Part shown: in pieces, positions 10,968 through 22,667 of the stretch
Layout: every line of letters begins with the position of its first letter
Numbering within the stretch: the stretch's first letter is position 1
Source of the DNA: Ricinus communis
Lineage: Eukaryota; Streptophyta; Magnoliopsida; Malpighiales; Euphorbiaceae
Direction: 5' to 3'
Assembly: GCF_019578655.1 (NCBI RefSeq)
Contig: NC_063264.1
Coordinates: 19,642,429-19,706,428 of the forward strand
Length of the DNA: 64,000 bases
The notes under the pieces: generated by a model
What the model was told of the DNA's origin: nothing
The model's database searches: none
What the model saw: only the letters and a program-made list of their open reading frames with translations
Program-made: the position numbers and the translations under genes

Positions 10968-11757
10968 TTTGGCTCATCAATCAAGTATGTATCCTTTATC
11001 TTTTAGTTGATTTGTTTTCTTTAGGTGAAAAAAAATTGTTATCTCAATCTGTTATTCTTCTCTGTGATTCATTTTCTTGTCTAGAGTATTTTCATAATTC
11101 AATTTGTTTTCCTTGTTCTTTTTAAAGTCCAATTCATTTCCTTTTATTTTATATAAGTGTCAAAATCATTCTTCCACATATAAAAACAAATCTATCCTTT
11201 TTTTCCTTTATCCTAGAAAATTTGTCATCTGTAAGTCTATCTTTGCTTTATTCATTTGTTTGCAAGTCCTAGTGTCTTATTATTGTAAAGTTGTTGCAAT
11301 CTAATACAAAATATTGTTTGCTAGTATGTTGGCATAGCAAATATAAAAAAGAAGGAAAAAAGAAAAAGAGAAAGCAAAAATGCCAAAAGAAAGACTTCAA
11401 ATTTATGATAAAATTGAGTTTATAGAATTAAATTCAGCCTAAAACACATCAAGTCATTGCTTGAGTTTAAATTCAAGTCCTTTGCCATATTTCAATTATG
11501 ATCTTTCTTAGAGTTGAATGTTGGTGTAGTGTAAACACCTATTCTATGTTTTCTTATTTTCGTCTTGTTTTTGTTTATTGCATTTTCTTGATTCTCATAG
11601 TCAACGTTGAGTTTAGTTTTTGCTTTGTTTGGATTGTACTGAGTCTAATTTAATAATTAGTAGCTTAAGTTCCATAAGAACTATAAGAAAAGAATTTGAG
11701 AGGTGAAAGGCAAGTGGTGAGATCATTATAGTGTAAAAGCATAATTGAGTGAAACAC
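10968..11757 (+). mobile_element. Retrotransposon leader region, truncated
   Basis: AT-rich sequence downstream of the PBS includes a purine-rich AAGAAGGAAAAAAGAAAAAGAG run near 11,350. Untranslated leaders of large gypsy elements look like this. No gag-like frame follows. The region ends where another LTR-like sequence starts at about 11,758, so gag and pol are missing. Confidence 0.5.
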
Positions 11758-12745
11758 CGATAAGCATCATACTACACATGTTTTCATGCCCGATTGTTTA
11801 CATTTTTTTGCATGATTATCCTATTTTATGCTAGAATCACCTATCTTTTGTTTCCTTTCTCGTTTCAGGTCATTTTTGAAGGACACCATCAATAATCATG
11901 GGAAATACGTGTGATTACGGACCAAAATCCATCAAATTGGGCGAGGACTAGCACCTCGATGGTTGAGCAAGGCCTAGACTTCGGTCGTGCTGAATTGCCA
12001 ACTAGCTGCCTTCCAAGAGTGCCTTTTGGCATGGTTTCCGTAGCCACCACAGCCTCCACCACAGCCCGTGGTGGTCAACACTGGTTTGAGCACGGCCTGT
12101 AAGAGGTTAACGCAACGGAACCCTAGGGATCAGCACGGCCTGGACTCCGCCCATGCTGACCAGCACAGGCTTGACCACGGCCATGTTGAAGAGAGTATAT
12201 AGGCAAAAGTTTAATTTTCTTGGAGGAGGCTCAATTTTCTCTGACCTAATTCGAGTATACACTCAATTCACTTATTTTATGGACCTCAATTGTTGACCTT
12301 GGGAGATCAAATTCATCAATTGAGGGAGGATTACACTTGTTTTCAACATCGATTTGAGGATCAAAACAATATTTGGGAGCATTCAAGAGGCAAATTAGGG
12401 TTTGATATTTTGGATTGGGAAATTAAGGTTTCTCATCCAATTTGAAAGAAAAGGGTGTACATGCCTTCAATCTTCTTTTCCTTGTTTGTTCCTTATTTTG
12501 CTTTAACTATGAACATGAGTAGCTAGATCTTTTGAACCTATTGGGGTCTTTATTGTGATGGATTATGCTTAGTTGCTAGATTTGTAATTGCCTTTCTTGT
12601 AATCTTTTTGCTATTTAGTAATAAAGTTTGATTCAGTTAGTTTGAGACGTTGAATTAATTGTTTTGTGCGTTGTTCCTTGACATTGAGAAATGCTTGTTA
12701 CAACTGGAAATTGAATAGTAAGAACTGGTAGTTAACACTTAGAGG
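11758..12745 (+). mobile_element. Truncated LTR related to the one at 7,261-8,753
   Basis: Shares the same ordered landmarks as 7,261-8,270. These are an AAGCAT/GAGCAT start, a CAGGTCATTTTT/CAGGAACATTT block, a GC-rich core with GCCCGTGGTGGTCAACAC, and a TATA-like TATATAGG at 12,196. GAAAAGGGTGTACATG, ATGAACATG, TTGAGACGTTGAATT and GTTAACACTTAGAG-type blocks follow. It stops at about 12,745 where 1-kb repeat sequence resumes (AAAGTCAAGAATCGACGC), so about 500 bp of the 3' part are lost. Confidence 0.6.
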
Positions 12746-14281
12746 AAAGAGGAAAAGTCAAGAATCGACGCACGCCCAAACATTCAGATTTAAGTTTGCA
12801 CTAATGGGATCTCCATCGTTCATTGTTCCTTTATGCATGAGCGTACCTGATGACATAAAGATTTGCATAAGGAATCATGAGAATGCAATTGACAAGCTTG
12901 ACTAGTGGCATTGGGGCTTAGCTTGATGGTCATCGAGGACTAGATACAAATCCATTGTCATAAGGGATAAGACATATTGTTTTCAGCAAATCCAAGCATA
13001 ACACAATTGGGAATGTGAGCTTCTTTATGTTTGTGATGCATATAATGAAGTAATTTAGTTCGGAGTGTTATTAAGTAAGCCCACATGAATTCTCATTTGG
13101 ATTCATTAAGCTGGTTCTTAAAATTTAGGACTATGAGAGTGTTGACCAATCAACTCCTCTCTAGTTCTTGATTTGACTTTAGTTTATTCATCTTTCTTAA
13201 ATTATTTATTCATATTTAGTATCTAGTTTCTTCTTCTGATGGAATAAGGACTTCCGCACTATAGAAACCGCATGCAATCGAATACTTAAGGCTAATGAGC
13301 ATATTATTTTAGTTTTCTATCTTGCAGGAAATCAAGTTATGGGTTCTTTCAAGAACTTTACGGACTTATCAACACTCGCGCTAGCGTGCATAAACTTATC
13401 GCTCAATACTCACGCGAGCAAACATATACTTATCTCTCACATTCTTTTTTTGTTTTATGTTCTTTGTCTACCCTTGTGTTTAACTCGATTTGATTTGATC
13501 CCTATGCTTAGCTATATGGAATAGAACTAAAAATTTGTGATTTCTTCCCTTATCGAATCTAAAATCCTACTTATGTTCTCATTTTGTTCATTTTTTTATG
13601 CCTCTCTTTCTAATCTCTGTCTAGTATGATGGTTTGGTTTTATTTGGGTAGCACAGACATGAGTATTAGCGAAAGCGCATGGAAGTGGCAATCATAGGCA
13701 CCGATTCAATGCTTGGACAAATGCGAAGAAAGAAAATTAGTTGATCGAGTACTAATATCATTGGGGCTTAGCTTGATCATCAAGAAGGACGAGATGTAAA
13801 TTCACATGCAAAAGGGGGAAATCATATTGTTTTTAATTAATCCAATAACAATATAAGCAGGAATGCGAGCGTTTTGATGTTTGGGATGCATATACTGATC
13901 TAATTCTTGTCAGATTTTTATCAGGTAGGCTCACACGAATTTACCCTTATTTTCGTTAAGTTGGCTCAAAAAAATATGGGACTATGAGAGTTGTTGACCA
14001 GTCAACTTTTCTCTAGTTCTTGATTTGACTTTAGTCTATTCATCTTTCTTTATTTAAATATTCATATTTAGCTTCTAGTTTCTTCCTCATATGGAATGGA
14101 GGCTTTCACATTTTTAGAATTGCATGCAACTGAATACTTAAGGCTAATAAGCATATTATTTCAGTTTCCTACCTTGCGAGAAATCAAGTTATGGGTTCTT
14201 TCAACAACTTTGCAGACTTATCTAGACTCGCGCTAGCGAACATAGACTTATAGACTTATCGTTCACGTCCTTTCTTTCCTA
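12746..14281 (-). repeat. ~1-kb repeat, minus orientation
   Basis: Contains the TTGACAAGCTTGACTAGTGG, GATGCATATAATGAAG, GCATGCAATCGAATAC and TCTAGTATGATGG blocks in family order. A second partial unit starts around 13,740. It is interrupted at about 14,281 (CTTTCTTTCCT). A short duplicated stretch with CTCACGCGAGC occurs near 13,405-13,440. No gene seen. Confidence 0.75.
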
Positions 14282-15190
14282 AGAGAGCTAAATCTGAACT
14301 TTGATGACCTTGACCTAAAGATAATCTATATCTTGAACCTTGGTATAAGAAAGATTATTGACGCCAAACTCAAGAAAGGTATAAGGTGAGTGATAAGTCA
14401 TTGTTGAATGCCATAAGAACAAGTTCTTGATAAGTTTGAAGTTTCTCCAAAGAACCATGCAAGAATAACTCACAAATATGTTTAACTCAAAATATTCATT
14501 CATTCATTCATTAACTTGTGCCATTCGGCTACATATGATTTAAATAGACAAAGACATTACCCAAATTTCCTACTTGCATATAGAAAATAAACTAAAGTAT
14601 ATGCTAAATAGAAGTTTTCGTAAATAAATAAAATAAGGAACTATGCTCAATTAGAAAATAATAAAAAAACCTTATCTAAAAGGAAATAATAAAAAACTTT
14701 CAAAATAACAAAATAAAAGCCTAATTGATTTAGTCAATCATAATCAACAAAGATATGATTTAATCAATCAAGATTTATTCCTAAATAGCAAGATATGCGG
14801 CTGCTCCATTATTTTCTCTTTGAAGTTAGCACACTCTTAAGTTAAGCAACACAAATTAGGCACCATCTTTTGGTTTCTCTTCAAGAAAATTTGTTTGGCC
14901 CCTTCCTTTTAAAGCTCAAAGTGTGTCATGCCTTGAATAAGCCCAAATGATCATGCAAGGTTTCGCCAACTTTGGGCTTGGCATTTTCTTGCATTTATCC
15001 TTCATGTCATGCCCCAAATCCACCAATCTTGTATGTCTATATTTTCTTTCATAATTGGATCTTCTACTAAGGCATTTGACAATAGCATCGCATTAATTTG
15101 CCTAAATAAGGAAAAAAACTTCTTTCAGATAATCTTGTCATGCACGAAATCTCATGCAATTCAAAAGCTTTAATTATTCTTATTGGATTC
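14282..15190. other. Unclassified ~0.9-kb insertion
   Basis: This AT-rich sequence does not match the 1-kb repeat or any other block in the window. It contains an ATTC microsatellite at 14,494-14,512 and low-complexity A/T stretches around 14,620-14,720. Its edges are set only by loss and return of repeat homology. I found no terminal repeats, target duplication or convincing coding frame. A degraded LTR is the most likely identity, but nothing diagnostic is visible. Confidence 0.45.
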
Positions 15191-17182
15191 CCATCAGTTT
15201 CTTTTATTCCTCTTTGTCTAGTATGATGGTTTACTTTTATTTGGGGAGCATAAACACAACTGTTGAGTAAAAGCACGTGGAAGCGGCAATTATAGGCACT
15301 GATCCAATGCATGGACGAATACGAAGAAAGAATATTAGTTGATCGAGTATTGATATCATTCTCTTTATGATTTTTGACAAATCTCTTGGAGGAATGAGGG
15401 AACAATGAGAATCAAGGCATGCCCAAACATTCCGATAAATGATTTGTTCATTGGGATCTCCATTATTCCTTATTCTTCTACGCATAAGGATTCCTAATGA
15501 CACAAGGATTGGCATAAGGAATCATGGGAATGCAATTTACAAATTTGAATGGTGGCATTGGGTCTTAGCTTGAGGATGAAGTAGGACGAGATGTAAATTC
15601 ACGTGCATAATGGAGAAATCATGTTATATTTTATGAATCCAAGTGTAATAAAAGTAAGAATGCGAGCATTTTGATGTTTGGGACGCATATAATAAATTAA
15701 TTTGGGTCGGAGTGTTATTATGTACACGCACGCAAATTCTCTCTTGTTTTTGTTAAGCTAGCTCTTAAAACTTGGGACTACAAGAGTTGTTGACCAGTCA
15801 ACTCCTCTTTAATTCTTGATATGACTTTAGTTTATTCATCTTTCTATATTTTATTTATTCACATTAGGTCCTAGTTTCTTCTTCTTATAGAATAAGAGCT
15901 TTCGCACTATAAAAACTGCATGCAACCAAATACTTGAGGCTAGTAAGCATATTATTTCAGTTTTCTACCCTATGGGAAATCAAGTTATGGATTCTTTCAA
16001 GAACTCTACAGACTAATCAACACTCGCGCTAGCGATCATAGACTTATTGCTCACATCCTTCCTTTCTTTTGCATTCTTTATCTACCCTTGTGTTTATAAC
16101 AATTCTATTTGATCCTTACGTCTACCCTTGTGTTTATAACAATTCTATTTGATCCTTACGCTTAGTCATATGGAAGAGAACAAAGAACTTATGATTTCTT
16201 TCCTTATCGGATTTGAAATTCTACCTATGTTCTCTTTTTATTCATTTCCTTGTGCCCCTTTGTCTAGTATGATGGTTTGGTTCTATTTGGGGAGCATAAA
16301 CACAAGTACCGAGTGAAAGCGCATGGAAGCGACAATCATAGGCACCGATCTAATGCTTGGATGAATGCGAAGAAGGAAAATTAGTTGATCGAGTATTGAT
16401 ATTATTCTCCAAATGATAGCAGGTGAATATTTTAAAGGAAGTAGGGAATGACAAGAATTGAGGCACTCCTAAATATTTTGATTCATGATGTCCATCATTG
16501 GGATCTCCATCATTCATTGTTCCTCTATGCTCAAGGACTGCTGATGACACAAGGATTGGTGTAAGGAATCATGGGAACGCAACTAACAAGCTTGACCGGT
16601 GGCATTTGGGCTTAGCTTGATGATCAAGCAGGACGAGACGTAAATCTACGCGTGTAAGGGAGAAATCATATTGTTTCAATTAATCCAAGCATATACAAGT
16701 GGAAATGCGAATCTCATGTTTAGGATGCATATAATGAAGTAATTTGGGTAGGAGTACTATTAGGTAGGCCCATGCGAATTTCTCCTTATTTTTTCATTAG
16801 GCTGACTCATAAAATTTGAGACTACAAAAGTTGTTAACCAGTCAAATACTCTTCGGTTCTTGATTTGACCTTAATTTACTCATCTTTATTTATTTTTTCA
16901 TATTTAGGTTCTAGTTTTTTCTTATAGTAGAATGAGGGTTTTCGCACTATAAAAACTGCATGCAACCAAATACTTAAGACTAGTGAGCGTATTATTTCAG
17001 TTTTCTACCTTACAGAAAATCAAGTTATGGGTTCTTTCAAGAACCTTATGGACTTATCAAGTTATGGGTTTGCTCACATCCTTCCTTTCTTTTATGTTCT
17101 TTGTCTACCCTTTTGTTTAAATCAATTCGATTTGATCCTTACACTTAGCTATATGGAAGAGAACAAAGAACTTGTGATTTTT
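15191..17182 (-). repeat. ~1-kb repeat, minus orientation, two units
   Basis: The ACAAGGATTGGCATAAGG block at about 15,500 recurs at about 16,548, giving a clean period of about 1,047 bp. The GCTTGATGATCAAGC dyad is perfect at 16,615-16,629. It ends near 17,182, where a GGATTCC-rich fragment is inserted. Confidence 0.8.
16081..16160 (+). repeat. 40-bp perfect tandem duplication
   Basis: The segment TCTACCCTTG...CCTTACG at 16,081-16,120 is repeated exactly at 16,121-16,160. Other units have it once, so this is a recent local duplication by slippage or unequal exchange. Confidence 0.92.
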
Positions 17183-17405
17183 TGCCTTGTAAGCTCATTG
17201 ACTTGTAATTTGAATCGAATTTGGCCTCCTAGTTGAATTAGGATTCCTTTCATTGCTTGAACTCCTAATAATCAGTACTCCTTGTAGGATTAGGATTCCT
17301 TGTTAAGTCAGGACTCCTTATTATATTAGGATTCCTTGAGCTAGTAGGATTTGCATCATCAAGACTCCTTGTTGGAGTAGGATTCATTGTGCTAGTTTGG
17401 TTCGT
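17183..17405 (-). mobile_element. LTR-derived minisatellite fragment
   Basis: Starts TAAGCTCATTGACTTGTAAT and closely follows 3,610-3,745, including ATTTGAATCGAA and repeated AGGATTCCTT/AGGACTCCTT words at about 25-bp spacing. It is the outer part of the LTR family at 10,053-10,953, in inverted orientation. It is inserted within a 1-kb unit whose earlier part is then repeated from about 17,410. Confidence 0.6.
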
Positions 17406-19185
17406 ATTGTAACTTCTCTCTAGTTCTTGAGTTTGACTTTACTTTATTCATTTTTCTTTATTTATTTATTCATATTTAACTTATAGTTTTTTCTTCTTAT
17501 GGAATGAGGTGTTTTGCACTATGAAAAATAATGCAACTAAATATTTGAGGCTAGTGAGCATATTATTTTAGTCTTTTACCTTATAGGAAATCAAGTTATG
17601 GGTTTTTTCAAGAATCATACGAACTTATAAAGACTCGTGCTAGCGAGCCTAGACTTATCACTCACGTACTTCCTTTCTTTGTGTTCTTTGTCTACACTTG
17701 TGCTCAAATCAATTCGATTTGATCCTTCTGCTTAGCTGTATGGAAGAGAACAAAGAACTTACGATCTTTTTTCTTATCGAATTCAAAATCCTACCTATGT
17801 TCTCATTTTGTTCGTTTCTTTTATACCACTCTTTTTAATCTCTATCTAGTTTGATATTTTGCTTTTATTTGGGAGCATAAACATGAGTGTTGATTGAAAG
17901 CATATGGAAGTGGCAATCATAGGCACCGATCCAATGCATCGACAAATGCGAGGAAGAAGATTACTTGATCAAATAATCATATAATTCTCAAAGTGATCAT
18001 CGACGAATCTTTTGGAGTGAAAAGGGAACAGTGAGAATCAAGGCACGTCCCAATATTCAGAGTCTAGATTTACAACATTGGTATCTCTATCATTCCTTGT
18101 TCCTCTAGGCACTAGGACTCATGATGATATAAGGATTGGCGTAAGGAATCATCGGAACAAAATTCATAAGCTTGACCGGTGGCATTAGGGCATGACTTGA
18201 TGATCAAGCAGGACAAGATGTAAATCCTCAAAAGTAAGGGAGAAATCATGTTTCTTTCGATTAATCCAATGATGAAGTGATTTGAGCGGGACTATTATTA
18301 GGTAAGCCCACGTGAGTCTCCCATTATTTTCATTAAGTTGACTCATAAAATTTAGGACTACGAGAGTTATTGACTAGTCAACTCATCTCCGGTTCTTTAT
18401 CTATTTATTCAAATTTTGCTTGTAATTTCTTCTTCTTATGGAATAAGGGCTTTCGCACTCTCATAATCACATACATCCGGATATTTTAGCCTACTAAGCA
18501 TATTATTTCAATCTTCTACATTGCAAGAAATCAAGTTAAGGGTTCTTTCAGACTTATGAAGACTCGTGTTAGGAAACCTGGACTTATCGCTCACGTCTAT
18601 TCTTTCTTTTGGGTTCTTTGTCTATTCTTATGTTTAAATCAATTGATTTGATCCTTACACTTAGACATATAGAAGAGAATAAAGAATGTGAATTCTTTCC
18701 TTATCAGATTTGTTCTATTCATTTTTATTATGCCTCTCTTTCTAATCTCTATCTAATGTGATGGTTTGGTTTTATTTAGCAACCATACACACGAGGCTAT
18801 TGAGTGAAAGTGCATGGAAGCTACAGGTATAGGCAGTAACCAGTGCTTAGACAAATGTGAAGAAATAAAATTAGTTGATCTAGTATTAATGTCATTCTCC
18901 AAATGATCGCGGATGAATCTTTTAGTAGAAAGCGAGAACGATGAGAATAGAGGCACACCCAATTATTCAAATTCAAGATTTGCACCATTGGGAGTCTCCA
19001 TTATTCTTTGTTCCTTTATGTACAAGGAGTCCTGATGATATAAAGATTGGCATAAGGAATCATGGCAATGCAATTAGGAAGCTTGACCAGTGGCATTAGG
19101 GCTTAGCTTGATGATCAAGTAAGACGAAACGTAAATCTAAGCACGTAAGGGAGAAATCAGGTTGCTTTTGATTAATTCAGGTAGG
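17406..19185 (-). repeat. ~1-kb repeat, minus orientation
   Basis: Restarts at CTTCTCTCTAGTTCTTGAG and passes through two units. The ATAAGGATTGGCGTAAGG block is at about 18,135 and ATAAAGATTGGCATAAGG at about 19,044, a period of about 910 bp. Units have many small deletions. No conserved open frame. Confidence 0.75.
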
Positions 19186-20115
19186 AATTAGCGTGTTTTG
19201 ATGTTTGGCAGGTATATAACAAAGTAAATTGGGCCAAAATGTTATTAAGTGCGCTGACGTGAATTTCTCCTTATTTTTTTTAAGGAATCATAGGAGCGCA
19301 GGGTGTAATTGATGATTAAGAAACATAAGACCCAAATCCACATGCATAAGGCAGAAGTCATGTTCCTTTCGATACAAACAAGTGAGAATGCATGGATTTT
19401 GATGTCTATGAGTCATATAATGAAGTAAATTGGGTTGTAGTATTATTAGGTATGCTCATGTGAATTTCTCCTTATTTCATTAAAGAATCATGGGTACATA
19501 ATTGACAAGCTTCACCAGTGGCATTGGAGCATAACTTGATGATCATGTAGGATGAGGCACAATTCCATGCGTGTGATGGAGAAATCATGTTGCTTTTGAT
19601 TAATCCAAGTGGGAATGAGAGCGTTTTGATGTTTGGCATGCATATAATGAACTAAATTGGGTCGTAGTCTTATTACGTATGCTAATGTAAATTTCTGTTT
19701 GTTTTCCTTAAGGAATCATGGGAACACAATTAACAAGCTTGACCGGTGGTATTGGGGTGTGACATGATGATCAAGCAGCACGAGACACAAATCCATACGC
19801 ATAAGGGAGAAATCATGTTGCTTTCGATTAATACAAGTGGGAATGCACGCCTTTTGTGTTTTGGAAATCATATAATGAAGTAAAATGAACCAGAGTGTTA
19901 TTATGTATGCCCATGCGAATTTTCTTTTATTTTTGTAAGAAATCTTTGCAATGTAATTGACAAGCTTCACTAGTGGCATTGGAGCGTGACTTAATGATCA
20001 AGCAGGATGAGACACAAATCCACACACGTGATGGAGAAACTATGTTGCTTTCGATTAATCCAAGCGGAAATGTGCACATCTTGATGTTTGGAACACATAA
20101 AATGGAGTAATTTGC
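19186..20115 (-). repeat. Tandem array of ~228-bp subrepeats, minus orientation
   Basis: TTTTGATGTTTGG-type blocks occur near 19,196, 19,398, 19,626, 19,851 and 20,080, with spacing of about 200-230 bp. The shortened junction (TTAAGGAATCAT or a decayed form) appears near 19,282, 19,482, 19,708 and 19,930. It is the inverted counterpart of the arrays at 1-655 and 5,931-6,796. Confidence 0.8.
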
Positions 20116-20715
20116 TTCAAAGTGTTATTAGATAGGCCCACGTGAGTTATCCCTTATTTTTATTAAGCTGGCTCATAAAATTTGGGACTACGAGAGTTGT
20201 TGTTCAGTCAATTCTCCTTTAGTCCTTGATTTGACCTTAATTTATTCATCTTTCTTTATTTGCTTATTCATACTTAGCTTATAGTTTCTTCTTCTTATAG
20301 AATGAGGGCTTTCGCACTATGAAAACTGCATGCAATCGAACATTTAAGCCTAGTGAGCATATTATTTCAATTTTCTACCTTGTAGGAAATTAAGTTATTA
20401 GTTCTTTCAAGAACTTTCCGGACTTATAAAGACTCGCACAAGCGAACCTAGACTTATCGCTCATGTCCTTTCTTTATTTTGTGTTCTTTGTCTACCGTTA
20501 TGTTTAAATCAATTCAATTTGATACTTACGCTTAGCCATGGAAGAGAATGAAGAACTTGCGATTTCTTTCCTTATCAAATACGAAATCCTACCTAGGTTC
20601 TCATATGTTCATTTCTTTTGTTCGTCTCTTTCTAATCTATGTCTAGTATGATAGTTTGGTTTTATTTGGCAAGTATAAACATGAGTGTTGAGTTAAAGTA
20701 CATGGAAGAGGTAAC
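20116..20715 (-). repeat. ~1-kb repeat, minus orientation (last copy)
   Basis: Final stretch of the left repeat family, from ATTAGATAGGCCCACG through GTTGTTGTTCAGTCAA and TCTAGTATGATAGTTTGG to GGAAGAGGTAACC. The family is not seen again to the right of this point in the window. Confidence 0.8.
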
Positions 20716-20768
20716 CTGATGTGGACCCGATCAATATAATTAAAGCCTATGAATTACACGATAGTTTG
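20716..20768. other. 53-bp unassigned filler before the chromovirus LTR
   Basis: Begins TGATGTGGACCCGATC and ends GATAGTTTG, and matches neither the 1-kb repeat nor the LTR. The LTR start at 20,769 is fixed by comparison with the 3' LTR, which begins right after the PPT, so these bases are outside the element. Confidence 0.6.
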
Positions 20769-21792
20769 TGTAACGCTTGCATTTTCTATCATACATGTTA
20801 TGTGCATTTATATTTAATCATTAGGTATATGATGGTATCTATTAATAATATTTTTAGTTTATAAGAATAGATATATGTTAATTATAAGTAGAGAATAAGA
20901 AGCATGATATTAGATTATTAATTTAGATAAGTTGATTAAGTACTTGGGTTATCTGTATTAAGCCTTAAGACTTAATTGAACCAATAGTTGAAGGTTGGGT
21001 AAATAAATTGGACTTAAATGATAAAATTGAAAGTTAGTACCTATGTATGATTAGTAAGAATTAAACTAGGGATGATAAGACTAATTTTAGTAGATGGTGC
21101 ATTAAGAATTAGGAGCTGTCAATTAAGAGATTAATCTTAGAAATTGAAACCATGAGCAAGCTCATTTTACCTCTTTATTTCTCTAAAAATCGTACCTGGC
21201 CAAAAATCTAAAATTTGGAACATGAGAGAGGAGTGAAATATCCAAAAAAACCTAAAATTAAGATAGGGTTTTACCAACTATTGAAGGAGCCAAGCTAAAG
21301 TTAAAGAATTTGAGCATATTAGCAACCCAAAAGCTGAAATTGGTGAGTTGTTACTTGAGTATTATTAATTTGTCATTAGGGTTCTTGATTATAAATTGGA
21401 AAAACATCAATTGGTGCTTTCATTGATTAATTAAAGGTCTGATTATCATGAATTAGTAGAGTATTGAATGATTGCATAGAGATTAAATTTAATTTAAGTT
21501 TAAGTATGTCAAGACAGAAAACTGTCAAAATTCCAGTAACTTTATTATTATGTATTTTGGGCATAACTTGAGTTATATAAATCCAAATTAAGCTTAATTC
21601 ATGTCTATAGAAACTTGAAGAGTCCTTTATAATGTTTTAGTTTTGTAAGTTTGCTAGTTTTTTCGTTTTGGTTACTTAAATTGAGCAAACAGATTGCTGC
21701 TCAGGTAAAGCAAGTTGTATGACCCTTGCTCAGTAATTTGGGAATAATTAAATCTATAGAAGTCGGAATTGAGTAATTCTTCTTGGAGATGA

Positions 21793-22336
21793 AACTAGAC
21801 ACATAACAGTATATTTCTATTTAATACAAGATTTTTATATTAAGCCAATTTCGCCCAACAATAAATATACTTTGGTACTAAATTCTATCCAGAAAACAGA
21901 GATGTTGGAGATTAGTCTTATGCTATTTAATTGATGTTAATTTGAGTTAAATTGGTATATAGCTAGATAGAATATATTTATATGATATTAAAACAGTAGT
22001 TGAGAGTCTTAGAGGAAGATTTAGACTTATAAATTAGAAAGGGGATGGTCTTGTAATACATTAGAACTAAACACATAAAGGTATATGTCTATTTAATATG
22101 AGATTTTTATATTAAGCCAATCTTTCCTAGCAATAAATATAATTTGGCACTAAATTATGTCCAGAAAATAGAGATATTGGAGATAGTCTTATACTATTTA
22201 TTTGATGTTAATTTGAGTTAAATTGGTATATAGCTAGATGGAACACGTTTATATGATATTAAAACAGTAGTTGAGAGTCTTAGAGGAAGAGTTAGACCTA
22301 TGAATTAGAAAGGGGATAGTCTTGTAATGCACTAGA
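21793..22336 (+). repeat. ~271-bp tandem duplication within the 5' LTR
   Basis: AACTAGACACATAACAGTAT at 21,793 recurs as AACTAAACACATAAAGGTAT at 22,066, and the end block recurs at 22,336. The 3' LTR has a single copy (about 28,860-29,127). The duplication therefore arose after integration, or was lost from the 3' LTR. Confidence 0.88.
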
Positions 22337-22651
22337 ACTAGCATTTACATGAATATTTGAAATATGCATGAAATGTAAATTGATGAATGTGTTAACAGGA
22401 ACTCAAAGGCCTGGAAAGGAAGTTGTGGAGAAAGTAAATAGTTAATATTTTATATATTCATATTTTTCATCAAATGTTACGCGAATGGTTGTGTTTGCTT
22501 AATATTGTGTTATGTTTGAATGAATGAGATGGAAATGGTTGGTATTGAGTGGAACAATTGTTATTGCTTAAATGTGATATAAGTGAGATGATTGAATTGT
22601 GATGTTAAGTACATATGCGCATGTGAATGGTGGATTCCTCTGTGAAATATA

Positions 22652-22667
22652 ATATATATATATAAAG
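22652..22667 (+). promoter_or_regulatory. TATA-like run in 5' LTR
   Basis: ATATATATATATAAAG is followed by GCCTTGGGAGGC, an imperfect inverted repeat. The 3' LTR has the same arrangement at 29,481-29,510. It is a candidate LTR core promoter, but it is also a simple TA repeat. Confidence 0.4.

Noticed and set aside
20716..20768. TGATGTGGACCC as the true start of the chromovirus 5' LTR
   Set aside because: The 3' LTR begins with the equivalent of TGTAACGC right after the polypurine tract, so the 53 bp before 20,769 are not part of the LTR.
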